In this document: piece after piece, positions 11,771-22,071 of the stretch
How positions within the stretch are numbered: the stretch's first letter is position 1
Layout of the letters: the number at the start of each line of letters is the position of its first letter
Assembly (NCBI RefSeq): GCF_003255815.1
Contig: NC_037670.1
Coordinates: 55,163,809-55,227,808 of the forward strand
Reading direction: 5' to 3'
Source of the DNA: Theropithecus gelada
Lineage: Eukaryota; Chordata; Mammalia; Primates; Cercopithecidae
DNA: 64,000 nucleotides
Translations under genes and position numbers: made by a program
The notes under the pieces: generated by a model
What the model saw: the letters and a program-made list of their open reading frames with translations, nothing else
What the model was told of the DNA's origin: nothing
Database searches by the model: none

Positions 11771-12719
11771 TGAATGAATATAGTAGGAATCCCAGGGCTG
11801 TCTAGGGGTAGGTAGTAAGTCTGCCATCACCAAAAGTATTTAAATCCTAGCTAGACAATCACTCTGTGGGAATAAGTTTCACTCTTTGCAAAAGGGGTAA
11901 AATAGATCTTTTTCTTTGGCACCCATAGATCTAGTGAAGATCCCAGCATACAGTAGATACACAGCAACTTTTGTTTGCTAAATAAACTTTATTTTCACAC
12001 AGATTGCTGGTAAGTAAAATATTGATATTTAAGACATTAAGGATATCAGAAAACCACTCATGTTCTTTATGGGGTTCCGATTAAGAAATAAGTTGAAAAA
12101 TCAGACAATGAAAGGAGTTCTGATGCTCTTAAGTAGCATAAGATCTGCTCTGATGGACTTAAGCCATTGTAAAAATCCCAGCTTGGTTCCTACCAAAAGC
12201 CTCTTTCCATAAATGTTAGGCTTACAAGTCAAACAGATAAAGCATCACTAAAGCAAACATAAACTACAATGCTTTATGTTGTGTACATCTCATTTGATGT
12301 ACCCAACAAATGAGGTGTACATCTCATTTGAAAATTATTCAAAAGCTCAGGCCATCTATAAGAAATTTCTTCTTTGCCTTTTAGTATCAAGAAATTAAAA
12401 AGAAGAAAAAGGAGAAGTGGGCAGTAGGAAACCATTTAATTATTTTAATAGGTAAGAAAATAACATTGTCTTTTCACTTACATGAGTACTTTTCATGCTT
12501 CATCCATGCCAGGTACATAACTTTTAACCAACTAAAACACACTACAAGTAGAGAAAACGCTAAAAACGTGAAAAACATGTACTTAACTCTATAAAGGGTA
12601 GGGAACATGCTCCGTTCATAAACATTGCTTAATCCAGCATTCCAATATCAGTGAGGCATCAGCATCCACCCAGCTATAAAAGCCAAGATTGGAAAGTCAT
12701 TCATCCCTTCCCAACACCA
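11771..12719. other. intergenic AT-rich sequence
   Basis: No gene recognised. It contains a local duplication: GTGTACATCTCATTTGA at 12281-12297 and again at 12315-12331. Confidence 0.4.
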
Positions 12720-12950
12720 TTCCATTAGCGAGATTTTCCTACCTGTTGAACCTCTATCAAATCCCTCTGAGTTCCCATCTTTACTGCCTTGATGCTCCAG
12801 GCCACTACTAGTTGTCAAAATTTTCATAAACTAGCCTTCTAACTGATTTCCTTCCAAAGAGAAGGCCAATTATTCTTTCCTCTTACCAGAAACATTTTCT
12901 ACCATGGGGAAAAATAGTCCTTAACATGCAAATCTCATCATGCTGCTTTT
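12720..12950 (+). mobile_element. L2 fragment, left part (interrupted by Alu)
   Basis: Pyrimidine-rich text with CTAGCCTTCTAACTGATTTC and GCAAATCTCATCATGCTGC is the classic L2 arrangement (CCTCCTAACTGGTCTCCC, then CAAATCTGATCATG). It continues on the far side of the Alu at 13,248. Confidence 0.6.
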
Positions 12951-13247
12951 TTTTTTTTTTTTTTTTTGGATGGAGTTTCACTCTTGTTGCCCAGGCTGGA
13001 GTGCAATGGCGCGATCTCGGCTCACCACAACCTCCGCCTCCCAGATTCAAGTGATTTTCCTGCCTCAGTCTCCTGAGTAGCTAGGATTACAGGCATGTGC
13101 CACCACACCTGGCTAATTGTGTATTTTTAGTAGAGACGGGGTTTCTCTATGTTGGTCAGGCTAGTCTTGAACTCCTGACCTCAGGTGATCTGCCCTCCTC
13201 GGCCTCTTAAAGTGCTATGATTACAGGCGTGAGTGACCGTGCCCAGC
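12951..13247 (-). mobile_element. Alu element, antisense, inserted in L2
   Basis: Reverse-complement Alu with target duplications TCATCATGCTGCTTTT-like on both sides (~12935-12950 and ~13251-13266). Confidence 0.95.
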
Positions 13248-13830
13248 TAATCATCATGCTGCTTTTTGGGCCAACACTTTTCACAGTTTTCCAGTTCTTA
13301 CAAGTCTGCTCTAGTCCCTACCTTCTTCACCATTCCTATCATTTACTTCATTCAGTACTTTTTCTTCTTCCAAACACACTGTACTTCTCTCACTACCCTG
13401 GACACATCCACCTTTTCAACCTCAGGGGTCTGTACCAGCTGTTCTTGGAAGCATTCTTTCCCTCCAGTCACCCATCCTTCAGATATTAGTTAAAATGTCA
13501 CTTCCATGGGATGCCTTCCTTGACCTGCATCCCAGCATCCTCCATTTCTCCTCCCAACACAAAGGCCAAACTTTACTTCATAGGTTCTTGTCATAGTTAA
13601 CGTTTAGCAGTTAACACAGATATAAATAACCTCTTCATGGCTGGATGAGTCTCTTTCAATGTGACATATCATCTATGAGACTAGCAACTGTCTATCTTTA
13701 TACCAGTCTTTATACCCAGGGGTTGGAGACCCCTGACATAAGGCAGCTACATTTATTACCAGCACACCTATGTTGTGTAGTGCCTGGCATAAACCAGATA
13801 GCCAATAAACAGCTACTGATCAAATACAGG
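13248..13830 (+). mobile_element. L2 fragment, right part
   Basis: Continues the L2 order after the Alu: ACTTTTCACAGTTTTCC, TTAGTTAAAATGTCACTTCC, TGGGATGCCTTCCTTGACC, and a 3' end with TAGTGCCTGGCATAAACC and CAATAAACAGC. Open frames across this stretch are chance frames of the L2. Confidence 0.65.
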
Positions 13831-13979
13831 ACTTATAAGGTAAAGTTTATTTTTTCTCTTAAAGGAGAAAAAAATGCTTTAAGTTAAGGTAACATACTGT
13901 ACTTGTGTCAGATGCAAATAAGACCTCAGGAGTCTGCCTGAAGAAACTTAAAAGATCATTTCATCAAAAGGTCACTCGT

Positions 13980-14286
13980 GGGCCGGGCGCGGTGGCTCAA
14001 GCCTGTAATCCCAGCACTTTGGGAGGCCGAGACGGGCGGATCACGAGGTCAGGAGATCGAGACCATCCTGGCTAACACGGTGAAACCCCGTCTCTACTTA
14101 AAAATACAAAAAAACTAGCCGGGCGCGGTGGCGGGCGCCTGTAGTCCCAGCTACTCGGGAGGCTGAGGCAGGAGAATGGCGGGAACCTGGGAGGCGGAGC
14201 TTGCAGTGAGCTGAGATCCGGCCACTGCACTCCAGCCTGGGCGACAGAGCCAGACTCCGTCTCAAAAAAAAAAAAAAAAAAAAAAA
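13980..14286 (+). mobile_element. AluYR-type (cercopithecid-specific) Alu, sense
   Basis: Nearly undiverged AluY. GGCTCAAGCCTGTAATCCC (human AluY has CACGCC) and GAGATCCGGCCACTGCACTC (human AluY has TCGCGCC) are the diagnostic changes of Old World monkey AluY lineages. The 14-bp target duplication AAAAGGTCACTCGT is at 13966-13979 and 14283-14296. The pure A tail and perfect duplication indicate a young insertion. Best single organism marker in the window, together with the copy at 34,471. Confidence 0.93.
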
Positions 14287-14296
14287 GGTCACTCGT

Positions 14297-14553
14297 TGGA
14301 TGGTGTAACAAGTTAGGAACAGGTGCACCACCTATATCAGCTCAGTGAGATACATGTTCCCCATCACATAACAAACACATGTCTGCCATATGGGCTTAGA
14401 GTCTGAATTTCTGATGAGAAATAAAATGGTATCTAGAAAACCCCAGATAATGATATTCCATATATCAGTAAGCATCAATGGCATTTTTAAAAAGTATCAC
14501 ACATCCAGCAAATCCTTTGCGAAACAAGACACCCTAATATGCAATCAATTTAG

Positions 14554-14554
<1 letters not shown>
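14297..14554. other. intergenic sequence
   Basis: No feature recognised. Confidence 0.4.

Positions 14555-14590
<36 letters not shown>
14555..14590. repeat. (TA)n microsatellite
   Basis: About 18 uninterrupted TA units abutting the T tail of the next Alu; likely length-polymorphic. Confidence 0.97.
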
Positions 14591-14608
<18 letters not shown>

Positions 14609-14885
14609 TTTTATGGAGTTTCACTCTTGTTGCACCGGCTGGAGTGCAATGGCGCAATCACGGCTCACCCCAACCTCCGCCTCCCGAGTGATTCTCTTGC
14701 CTCAGCCTCCCCAGTAGCTGGGATTACAGGCATGCCCTACCATGCCCGGATAATTTTGTATTTTTAGTAGAGACAGGTTTCTTCCATATTGGTCAGACTG
14801 GTCTCGAACTCCCGAACTCAGGTGATTCGCCCAACTTGGCCTTCCAAAGTGCTGGGATTACAGATATGAGCCACCATGCCCGGCC
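14591..14885 (-). mobile_element. Alu element, antisense
   Basis: Reverse-complement Alu from a T22 tail to CCACCATGCCCGGCC. The tail is fused to the (TA)n tract. Confidence 0.95.
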
Positions 14886-15289
14886 AGCCGTATTTTTAAG
14901 AATGATGAGACAGTGTAACTTCATTTACCTGAAATGGAGTACAGGATCATTTTGAAGGAATTCATACCCATTCCTGCAAAAGTTCTGTGGAATCTCGAAT
15001 GTAGCACTGAACTAAGCATTTTTTTTGTTTTTTTTTTTTTCAAAGAGGTTTTAGCCCAGACTTTGATCTTTAACCTCAGATCCTCTAATTAAAATATGGC
15101 TTCAAAACTATACCTGCCTACTTGAAAAAGCACCAAATCTAGAGGATACCTTTCACGAGTGTGAAATAATGAAAACAAAATCACATCCTTCTCTTGGCAG
15201 TTCTCTTTCCCTCACCTTCCAATTCTATTAAACTTCCTTCAGAATAATCGTCCGCAAATTCAGAGACAACTACATATGTAAGGAAAAAT
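14886..15289. other. intergenic sequence
   Basis: AT-rich, includes a T-rich run at ~15020-15042. No gene recognised. Confidence 0.4.
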
Positions 15290-15300
15290 AAACCCTCTCA

Positions 15301-15456
15301 CGCACCTGTAGTCTCAGGTACTCGAGAGGTTGAAGCAGGAGAATCGCTTGAACCCTGGGGGCAGAGGTTGCAGTGAGCCGAGATTGTGCCACTGCACTCC
15401 AGCCTGGGCGACAGAGTGAGACTCCATCTCAAAAACAAACACACAAACAACAAAAC
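15301..15456 (+). mobile_element. 5'-truncated Alu (right part), sense
   Basis: Starts inside the Alu at GCACCTGTAGTCTCAGG and runs to an A/C-rich tail. It is flanked by AAACCCTCTCA at 15290-15300 and 15457-15467, so this is a genuine truncated retrotransposition and not a deletion remnant. Confidence 0.92.
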
Positions 15457-15467
15457 AAACCCTCTCA

Positions 15468-15675
15468 AATATATGTGGGTGCACTGGAAACTCTGTCTTT
15501 GCAGAAATCATTTTAAGGTTTTTTAAGACAGAAATTTCTCACTATTTTCAGCATTCTTATCCAACAAGCATTTTGTTTCCATTGACTTAGAAAGGGCTAA
15601 GCTTAATCTCTGAAGATCGAGGGTTTAATTTTCTGTTAATAAAAATCCCAGCCAGGTGTTTTGACTTACCACATC
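15468..15675. other. intergenic sequence
   Basis: No feature recognised. Confidence 0.4.
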
Positions 15676-16310
15676 GTCATACTTTTTATTCTCCCTTCTA
15701 TGTCTCTCCACGACCACGATCATGACCACCCACAAAAGAAGAAGAAAACTCCTCCGATGTTCCCCAAATATATGCTGGTGCTAGCTTGGAAGCTGTGTAG
15801 AGTTTTGTAATGGAATGTGAATTGCTACCCCGGATCTGGGCTCGCCTTCTATCTCCTAACCAGTAAGCAGAGAGGGAGGACAAATCGGCTAAGCAGGGAA
15901 AATTTCTTTCCTCTTCTACATAACCTCTCACTAATGCAGAGCTGACGAGGGTCGCCAGCGGCACATGGCGCTTGCCAAGCGGCCCGCTGGCCAGTGCGTT
16001 CTGCGCTGGGTGGGATCCCGGTGCCCTCCAGGGCTCCTCCCTGCCTGGAAAGGAAAGTGCCCCAGTGAGCAGTGGGATCGGCCGCCACGCCCCGGCCTCA
16101 CACTTGCCCGGGGAGTGGGTCACATCCTGGATGCGCCCTTGGCCCAGAAAACGCTCCGCTTCCTAGGGAGCGAGTCGGTGACAGGAAGAACCTCCCCTGC
16201 GTCTTAGCAAACATCAGGGTAGCAGTTTTTTAAGAGGGGCGAGGCCGGAGGGGGCGAGGGGGCCCAGGCAGAGGCTGTTACTAGGGGCAGAGGTAGTGAC
16301 ACTAGACTGT
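15676..16310 (-). other. CpG-rich block with exon-like minus-strand frame and splice donor
   Basis: GC- and CpG-richer than anything nearby, especially 15,950-16,270 (GCGGCCCGCTGG, GGATCGGCCGCCACG, GGGGCGAGG). On the minus strand a 141-codon frame (16123 to 15698) runs toward GATGTG|GTAAGT, a strong donor-like site with the intron starting at 15675; the frame itself ends shortly before it. I do not recognise the translated protein, and no domain is visible. It could be the promoter and first exon of a minus-strand transcript (coding or not), or a relict of one. No TATA box is obvious. Everything to the left is repeats, so a second exon could not be placed. Confidence 0.35.
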
Positions 16311-16368
16311 GGGCCGGTATGAAAGGAGGAAGGGAAGTCCCAGAACTAGTGACAAATTGTTCCAGCAG

Positions 16369-16700
16369 GGCCCGGCGCGATGGCTCAAACCTGTAACCCC
16401 AGCACTTTGGGAGGCCGAGGCGGGCAGATCACTTGAGGTCAGGAGTTTGAGACCAGCCTGGCCAACATGGTGAAACCCCGTCTGTACTAAAAATACAAAA
16501 ATTAGCCAGTCGTGGTGGTGGGCGCCTGTAGTCCCAGCTACTCAGGAACCCGAGGCAGAAGAATCTCTTGAACCCGGGAGGCAGAGGTTGCAGTGAGCCA
16601 AGATCATGCCTCTGCATTCCAGCCTGGGTGACAGAGCAAGACTCCCCCTCATAAAACAAAAACAAAAACAAAAACAAAAACAAAACAAACAAACAAAAAA
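16369..16700 (+). mobile_element. Alu element, sense, with (AAAAAC)n tail
   Basis: Full Alu. The tail is a CAAAAA repeat at ~16655-16700. Flanking TTGTTCCAGC on both sides (~16358-16366 and ~16703-16711) is the target duplication. Confidence 0.95.
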
Positions 16701-16711
16701 ACTTGTTCCAG

Positions 16712-17335
16712 CGGGAGAAGGACCCCTGCCTTTTTTTCTGGGTTCACAATGGCACCCGGCATTGAGCCCCCCACCTCGTGCAAGGAAGGTGCACTCCACA
16801 TCGACGGTTTTCAGTAAAACGTGTACCCTGCCAGTGGAATTTTGAGGAACAATAGGTGCTCCCATGACCAGGCCCCGACCCCCTTCTTTCTTGGGCACCT
16901 TAGATGGTAGTAGACCATCCCACAGCTGCCAGCCAGGAAAGGGTCAGGGCACAGGGCTACCTGCTGCCCCCTTGATGCCAGTGTCCTCTGCCCAGGAGGA
17001 CCAAAGTCCACAGAGCAGAGCACAGCAGATGCTCCTACCAAGCACCCTGGGGAGGGCACCCAGGAAGCCACCTCCTAGCCGACACCCCCATACTTTGCAG
17101 CTGCAGTGGAAAGCAGGCACCCTAATCTCCAGGCTTCCCTGTCAGGGAGAGACTGGAAAGAACATAAGAGAAAAGTTCCTCCTTCCTCAAAGGTAAGGAT
17201 GCCAGGAGAGAGAGGGCACAAGATGGGGAGCAGCGTCGGGAAGATGTTTCTGGACTACAAGACTTGCACCATCAAATCCTGGCGGTGCTACAAAAAAACA
17301 AATTCACCCCAGTATTCTGGGAGGCCAGAAAGCCC
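16712..17335. other. GC-richer unassigned segment
   Basis: About 620 bp of moderately GC-rich DNA with overlapping ~80-118-codon frames on both strands and no recognisable domain. It may be further ERV interior, because it lies just downstream of the protease remnant on the minus strand, or unrelated flank. Not resolved. Confidence 0.35.
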
Positions 17336-19350
17336 CTACTTTAACTGAGGGCTGCAATGACGTTTTGGGTTCCCTGGAATTAATGTCAGTTCAGAGTCAG
17401 TGTCCAGTAGTCCCCAAAATGTCTGATCATTTTCCTTTCCCCAGTGTACAATCACCCTGGTAAAAGGCCGGAGGTCTCCTTGGGGAAGGATGGGTAAAAG
17501 ATTCACTACGTAAATTGTCGGTAATGTAGTGGGGTCCTTCCTCAAGACAATCTGGCCTCCCCTCTGGGTCTGTAAACTGGCTCAAGTCTGGAAATTGATC
17601 AAGGTGCCATGATTCTCTGTTTTTATAATTCAAATTAGTCTTTTGTTCATTCCACCTAGAAGTTTTCTCCTCATATAAATTAAGTAGCAATGTAGTAGGC
17701 ATCCTATCAGTGTCACTTCTAGGAATACCGTCATTAATTAGCCAATGCCAGAGCTCTACACAAGTGAGACTATTCTGACTGCCACTTTGCCTCTGCTGTC
17801 TATTATGGTAGCTATGCTCACCTTGCCTTTGTTGGTTGAGTGCCAACACTTGGCCCTTGCCACCTTGGGATCCAATGATTCCTACTGATTTTAAATTTTG
17901 TAGCTGAGTGACTGCATTTCCCACCATTAGATCTGACATGCAGAGAAGAGCAATTATAGGGCTCTTCAAAGATGCAGGTGCTGCCCCTACAAACCTATCA
18001 CAAACAATATCAGAAGGCATTGGTCAGGGGTATATCTTCTGGACCTTCCCAGCTGGGATGAGTAGGTCTAAAGTGACTAATCCACTCCACCATCCCAATC
18101 TCCCTAGGCCTTTGGATACCTTCCTCTACATTAAACCAAGGGAGAGTAAGCATCTTCAGCTCACTCACAGAGGGCCATCTTTTAATCCATATTTCAGCTA
18201 ACCAAGCAAATAAACTATTAGAACCTTTTTCAACTCCCCAAGCTGTAACATTAAATGCAGAGTCCCTACTTAGTGGGCCCAAATCAATAAATTCACCCTC
18301 ATCCAACTCTATGTTCCTTCCACCATTATCCCTTATCCTTAATATCCATTCCCATGCCCATTATCCAGATTTCTGTTTATATAAGTTAGAGAACTCAAAC
18401 AGTTCTTTTTGAGTGTAGCATACCTTCTCATGGGTCACACTCTCAACCACACCTCTAGGGCCCACAGGGACTTTAGTCTAGTTATAGGTCTAGAAGAAAA
18501 CAGGGGTGTTGGGGGTGGATCCTGTGGAGAATCAACATTATCTTGCCTGGCAACTGCCTCAGGGGAGGCCATCTAGAGGAACAGAATATTCTCAGGCAAC
18601 CCAGGGTTTATCTCCTCAGACAAAGGTGGAAATGCTGATGGCAGCATGGGTTGGAAAGGGGATGTTGCCACTACGGGGATGGGGAAACTGTTCCTTCTGG
18701 TAAAATAGGTTCATCAGAGTTTAAAAATTCAGTGTCCATCACTTCATCAGGGTACTCCCACACATCCCTATTCCAAGTTTCAGGATCCCATTCTCTTCCA
18801 ATCAATACCCTCACTTTAATAGTAGACACCTGGAGAGGCTGTGCATGCATCTTCCATTGCAGGTCAGCCATTCGCATGATAAGAGCTTGTGTCTGTTTTT
18901 CCACAATTTCAGCTCTTTCTCTACAGCAGATAAGACTCTCATTCAGGGCAATCTTAGCAGATTTGAGGCTCAGTATTTGCTTCTGAAGCCACAAGATGGC
19001 ATCCCTGATGTTGTCATTTTCTTTCATCACTTTGTCCACTGAACTTAGGAGCAACCAACAAGCTTCATTATGTTCCACGAGTCTCCACATATGGTCAAAG
19101 GCATTATGTGTAGAGTCACTAAACTTCTTGCCCCCACAAGCAGTAAATCAGGAGTGTCAAATGCATTTATTTTGCATAACTCTGTAAACAGTTCATGCCA
19201 AGGACTATCAGTGTTCTTCATACTATTAGAAGTAGAGTCCTTAGCATTTTGGGGTCTAATCATATTAAGCAGCCAACTCCAGAAACCCCAAAACCAATGA
19301 AATAACTCCGTCTTTAATTTTCTGTTAGAACCACTACTGGTACCAAAATC
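17336..19350 (-). pseudogene. endogenous retrovirus interior: gag and protease remnants
   Basis: Minus-strand fragments in separate frames give a retroviral gag-like product. 19090-18671 encodes a region with a predicted coiled coil and acidic segment. 18020-17427 encodes a Gln/Asn-rich linker followed by a WHWLINDGIPRSD-type segment. 17545-17336 encodes a protease-like core, LLDTDSELTLIPG, where the retroviral aspartic protease signature DTG has become DTD (17396-17404). Frames are broken by stops and shifts, so it is not functional. The sequence next to the LTR on the minus strand, TTTGGTACCAGTAGTGG, has the place and form of a primer-binding site. No reverse transcriptase, integrase, envelope or second LTR is seen, so the element is 3'-truncated. 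Class assignment (ERV-L-like or ERV1) is uncertain. Confidence 0.7.
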
Positions 19351-19853
19351 TGTGTTAGGGTTCTCTAGGGGGGCAGAACTAATAGAATACACACACACAC
19401 ACACACACACATATATACACACACACACATATATATATATAACATGATAATAAACTCCCATATATGTATATGGGAGTTAGTTTATTAAGCATTAACTTAC
19501 ATGATCACAAGGTCCAACAACAGCCTGTCAGCAAGCCGAGGAGCAAGGAGAGCCAGTCTGAGTCCCAAAACTGAAGAACTTGGAATCTGATGTTCGAGGG
19601 CAGGAAGCATCCAGCACAAGAGAAAGATGTCAGCTAGAAGGCTAGGCCAGTCTAGCCTTTTCACATTTTTCTACCTGCTTTATATTCACTGGCAGCTGAT
19701 TAGATGGTGCCCACCAGATTAAGGATGGCTCTGCCTTTTCCAGCCTACTGATTCAAATATTAATCTCCTTTGGCAACACCCTCACAGACACACCCAGAAT
19801 CAATACTTTGCATTCTTCAATATAATCAAGTTGATATGCAGTATTAACCATCA
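19351..19853 (-). mobile_element. 5' LTR of the truncated minus-strand ERV
   Basis: 503 bp with LTR ends: on the minus strand it starts TGATGGTTAATACTG and ends CCCTAACACA. It contains AATAAA (minus strand, ~19474-19479) and a polymorphic-looking (CA)n(TA)n tract at 19391-19443. It is immediately followed by the gag-bearing interior on one side and by satellite DNA on the other. The text (GATTAGATGGTGCCCACCAG, CTTTGGCAACACCCTC on plus) is a very common primate repeat whose family name I cannot assign with certainty. Confidence 0.75.
19391..19443. repeat. (CA)n/(TA)n microsatellite inside the LTR
   Basis: ACACACAC runs broken by ATATATA blocks. Confidence 0.95.
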
Positions 19854-22071
19854 CCCCAGGCAAAAGAGTAACATCACCTAGGTGCAGGTTCCACCCTTAT
19901 TTCACACTGTTCCATGTGGGCAAGGCCCAAGCAGAAAGTCACATCACCTTGGTAACAGGCCCAGAGATATGTCACAATGTCCTCCTTGAAACATGGCCCT
20001 GGAAGAAGGCCAGGGCCTTCTTGTGTGCTTGGTCCAGCAGTATGTCACAATGCCCTCTCTAGGCAGGCCCTAGGAAGGAGGGTCACATAAACTGAGTGCT
20101 GGATCTAGCAATATGACAGATTAATACATGTGGAATAAACACAGATGAGGCATGAGAGCCAAAACACCTAAAGGATGGGCCTAAGACATGCCAAAATACC
20201 TTCTGTGGCTCTGGAACAGGCAGGAGAGTCACATCGTCAGGGTGCTGGGCCCAGCAATATGCCATAATTCCATCTTAATTCAGGACTTAGGCAGAAGAGT
20301 AACATCATTTGGGTGCTGGGCCCTGTAATTGATCAAAATTTCCCTTTGTGTGCATGATTCAGAAAAATGAGGAGAGTCATATTACCTAAGTGCTGGGCTC
20401 AGATATATGTCACAATCCCCCCATTGTAAAGGTCCAGGCAAGAGAAGAAAGTCGCATCAGTTATGTCATGGGCTCAGAGATGTGTTCCAATTTCCTCAGT
20501 ATGCAGGCTTGAGGTAGGAAAAAAAGAGTCCTATCACTTACGTGCTTCCCTATGTATTTGTCACAGTCTAACATGTGGGCAGAAACTGGGCAGAAGAACC
20601 ATATAAACTGGGTGCTGGGTCCTGAGATAAGTCATAAGGCTCCCTTAAAACAGAACCTAGGCAAGAGGGTTACATCACCTAGGTGCAGGTTCCACCCTTA
20701 TGCCACAATGCTCCATGTGGTCAGCACCCAAGAAGAAAGTCACATCACCTAGGTGATAGGCCTAGAGGTGTGTCATAATTCCCTACATGAAGCATGGCCT
20801 TGGCAAAAGAGTACCATCACCTGTGAGCCTGGCATAGAAATATGTCACTATCCACGTGAGCAGGACAGAAGTAGGAGACCCGTACCACCTAGGTAATAGG
20901 CCCAGAGATATGTCACAATGCCCTTCTTTGGGCATGACCCTGGAAAGAGAGTACCATCACCTGTGTGCCTGGCCTAGCAATATGTCACTATCCCCACCCA
21001 TATGAAGAGCTCAGTCCAGAGAGGAGAGTTATGTCAACTAAGTGGTGGATACAGTGACATATCACAGTAATTTCTGTGGTCATGGTGCATGCAAGAATGT
21101 AACATCACCCGGATGCTTGATCCAGAGATATGTCACAATCCTTACTGAGAGTAGGCCCCAGGCAGAGTAGTCATATCACAAAGAGGTTAGCCTAGATAGA
21201 TATCACAGTCCCATATATGGGCTGGAAACAATCTGGAGAGTCAAATTACACAGGTGGTTGGCAACGATATATATCACAATCACACTGGCAGAGAATTCCA
21301 GGGATGAGATTTACAATGCCACATATGTCCTGTTTTCATGTGTGACAGTTGGCTTCATATATGTGAGACAGTGACAGTTCTTACTGTCAGCTGGGTGAGC
21401 ATATGAGACTCAGAATTTCACCTGTGTGCTGGGCCATGTTATGACCCTCTTTGAACAACACAGGTCTTTATGTAATATGTATGAGTATTGTAATCTTCTG
21501 TGACCTTTATACCAGAAGGAGATTGAGGACATTACTAGTCTCTCTAAACCTAGTCTTGAGAGTAAAAATTTCTTTTATTGGCTGGGTCCACATATAAGAG
21601 TCATTATCATGCCTGTGAGCTATACCTAGGTGTATGTCAATCCCCTCTGTGGTTTTGAGACCAGCAGGACAGCCAAATTGCCTAAATGCTTTTCCAGAAA
21701 TATTCCAATATTCTCCTTGTAGGAAGTGTCCTGGCAGAAAAGTCACAAAACTTGGGGGCTAGGCCCAGCTCTATGGCACAATGCCCCTTTTGGGCACTGT
21801 CCAGGCAGGAGAGTAGAGTCATATCGCATAAATTATGGGCCTAGAGATATTTCACAATGTCTCCTGTAAACACCGCCCAGGCAAAAGAGTCATATTGTTT
21901 GGTTGCAGTGCTAAGAAATGCTACAATGCTAACTGAAAGCAGCGTCCAGGCAAAAGAGAGACATGTAACTAGACAATGGGTCCAGAGATGTGTTACAGTC
22001 CCTTCTGAGGACATTGTTAAGACAGGAAAGTCAAACTATCAAAGTGCTTGGCCCAAGTATATGTCAAAATC
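19854..22071. repeat. ~75-bp-subunit satellite, block 1 (copy 1 of the higher-order repeat)
   Basis: Tandem diverged subunits of roughly 72-80 bp. The shared order is GTCACATCACCTAGGTG, CTGGGCCCAGCAATATGTC, ACAATGCCCTCTGTGGGC, then AGGGCCCAGGCAGGAGAG. From ~20,041 the order of individually recognisable subunits matches the copies at ~35,820, 40,400, 41,940 and 46,760, so this is one unit of the higher-order repeat. The first ~150 bp (19,854-20,005) instead match subunits from later in the unit (~20,662-20,800), a sign of an internal rearrangement. The right end switches to alpha satellite in mid-subunit at ~22,071. The open frames through here are translations of the repeat, not genes. Confidence 0.85.

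Noticed and set aside
16542..16898. 118-codon minus-strand frame
   Set aside because: Mostly Alu plus its (AAAAAC)n tail read backwards (FCFCFCF); the remainder has no recognised domain.
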